Assembly (NCBI GenBank): GCA_030710605.1
Contig: CP092874.1
Span: 39,690,164-39,754,163, forward strand
Direction of reading: 5' to 3'
DNA: 64,000 nt
Source of the DNA: Cordylochernes scorpioides
Lineage: Eukaryota > Arthropoda > Arachnida > Pseudoscorpiones > Chernetidae
Shown here: piece by piece, positions 62,920 to 64,000 of the stretch
How positions within the stretch are numbered: position 1 is the stretch's first letter
Layout of the letters: every line of letters begins with the position of its first letter
Notes under the pieces: generated by a model
Seen by the model: only the letters and a program-made list of their open reading frames with translations
The model's database searches: none
What the model was told of the DNA's origin: nothing
Program-made: the position numbers and the translations under genes

Positions 62920-64000
62920 TAATATCAATACCTGACCTTTTTAATTATCTTTTAAAATGATTTTTTTCACATATGTATATTATGTAAATGTTAGCTACAG
63001 CGGATCTCTTATTTAAAAAAAAAGGGGGGGGGGGGATAAAGAATTTGATGTTTTTTCAAGGCGTATTTGGATCAGATTTTTCACGTCAACTTTGTTCAAG
63101 ACATGCTGTTATCTATTTGGTTCTTCACAGCAATGTGATTCCAAATCTCAATTATTCACAAGTCCCGCGTATGTCACTTGGTTTTAGTTTCAGAAATCAG
63201 AGCGTTATATTGGAGTTTGTAGTGGGTTGACAGTGGCCTTCGTTGTTTTTTAGTTTGCCCCACTCTATCAAAAATTTAAATGGCAATATCTACACTCACG
63301 AACAACACTTAAGGAAGTAGAAAGTATTTAATATCGCTAGTCAGTTGTCTATTTGAAGGAGACAGAATAAAGTTTGTTCACACTTGTTAGCTCCACTTAG
63401 AGGACTGTATTTTGCTTCTATAAGGCTCCACTCTACTGCCGCCTACCTCGTTAATTCTTTTCCGTCCAACGTCACCACGGAAGCACAAGCAAGCACACTG
63501 ATACTCTGACCTTTATTTTTACAATCTTACAATTTATACATTTGCATGACACGTGGTCAATGGTCAAACAGAATAAAAAAGAGATTAATAATAATCAATA
63601 AATATTCACAGATATATACATTTTAATTCTCAACACACTTGTTTATCTCGTGTGTCTTCAATAAAGGTCACTAATATATTTCAGAGTTATTGTCTGAATT
63701 TCGATATACATGATAAAAGGTACAACTTCCTTAAGTTTTGTTCATGAGTGTATATATAATACAAATAGAGAGCTTTCAGTTGCAAATATTTTGGCTTTCT
63801 CCTTAGAAAATACTATGTATCTGTTAAAAATGGTGAAAACGTGTTGACTTTGCTTAGAATTATTAATGAAACTGATTCCAATAATTAGTAATTAAACATT
63901 ATATTTATTGATTTACAAGAGAGAGAACAAAATATAAAAGGGAAACTAATATTGAAACAAAGGAACTTTTTTTCTGTTTTGGTTAGCGCCTATTTACCTG

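Larger units (their letters stand above)
60700..64000. repeat. Segmental duplication, copy 2 (runs off the window)
   Basis: Same order and orientation as 2112-5511. Left edge coincides with the site where LTR element C sits in copy 1. Contains a local tandem duplication of about 210 bp (TTAAGTGGCCTCT near 62341 and 62551) that includes an extra one-arm foldback at 62432-62550, absent from copy 1. A 12-G run is at 63024-63035. Confidence 0.9.

Overview
This is nuclear DNA of a eukaryote, most likely an arthropod (insect or arachnid; I cannot resolve further). It is AT-rich, has a 100-N scaffold gap at 6996-7095, and is dominated by arthropod-type transposable elements: Ty3-like LTR elements, Tc1/mariner, Helitrons, tRNA-derived SINEs, a Tx1/L1-like LINE and many short foldback elements. 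The only recognisable host gene is a short intronless gene for the mitochondrial small-Tim chaperone Tim8. It is present twice because a block of at least 3.4 kb is duplicated in direct orientation, at 2112-5511 and at about 60.7 kb to the window end.

Layout. 0-2.1 kb: 3' end of LTR element C. 2.1-5.5 kb: duplication copy 1 (Tim8, SINE piece, foldback, solo LTR). 5.9-6.8 kb: two short TIR or foldback elements. 6.9-12.7 kb: a minus-strand LTR element D broken by the gap, with plus-strand LTR element 1 (7810-12330) inserted into its LTR. 12.7-14.0 kb: a hammerhead-carrying retroelement and a degraded LINE ORF1. 14.4-19.7 kb: gutted LTR element A with a Helitron-like endonuclease insert. 19.7-23.2 kb: GC-rich dead LINE. 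23-43 kb: AT-rich DNA without host genes, with minisatellites, Helitrons, foldbacks and a 42-nt C run. 43.2-44.5 kb: dead mariner. 44.6-45.1 kb: SINE in a foldback. 48.06-55.87 kb: young LTR element B with intact gag and pol. 56.6-58.0 kb: Tc1-like element with an intact transposase. 58.4-58.8 kb: tRNA gene inside a hairpin. 59.3-59.9 kb: minisatellite. 60.7-64 kb: duplication copy 2.

The most unusual signal is a set of short non-coding retroelements carrying hammerhead ribozyme cores with short palindromic stem III (6484-6527, 12866-12905, 27059-27098; degenerate at 27158-27197 and 41303-41346). In several copies the head-to-head inversion junction lies exactly at the predicted ribozyme cleavage site. 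This suggests that RNA ends made by the ribozyme were copied into DNA, and that many of the MITE-like palindromes here are insertions of ribozyme-ended RNAs (retrozyme-like or non-autonomous Penelope-like). The families also share the motif AGATGGCGC near their 3' ends. This reading comes from the sequence by eye; no folding or database search was run.
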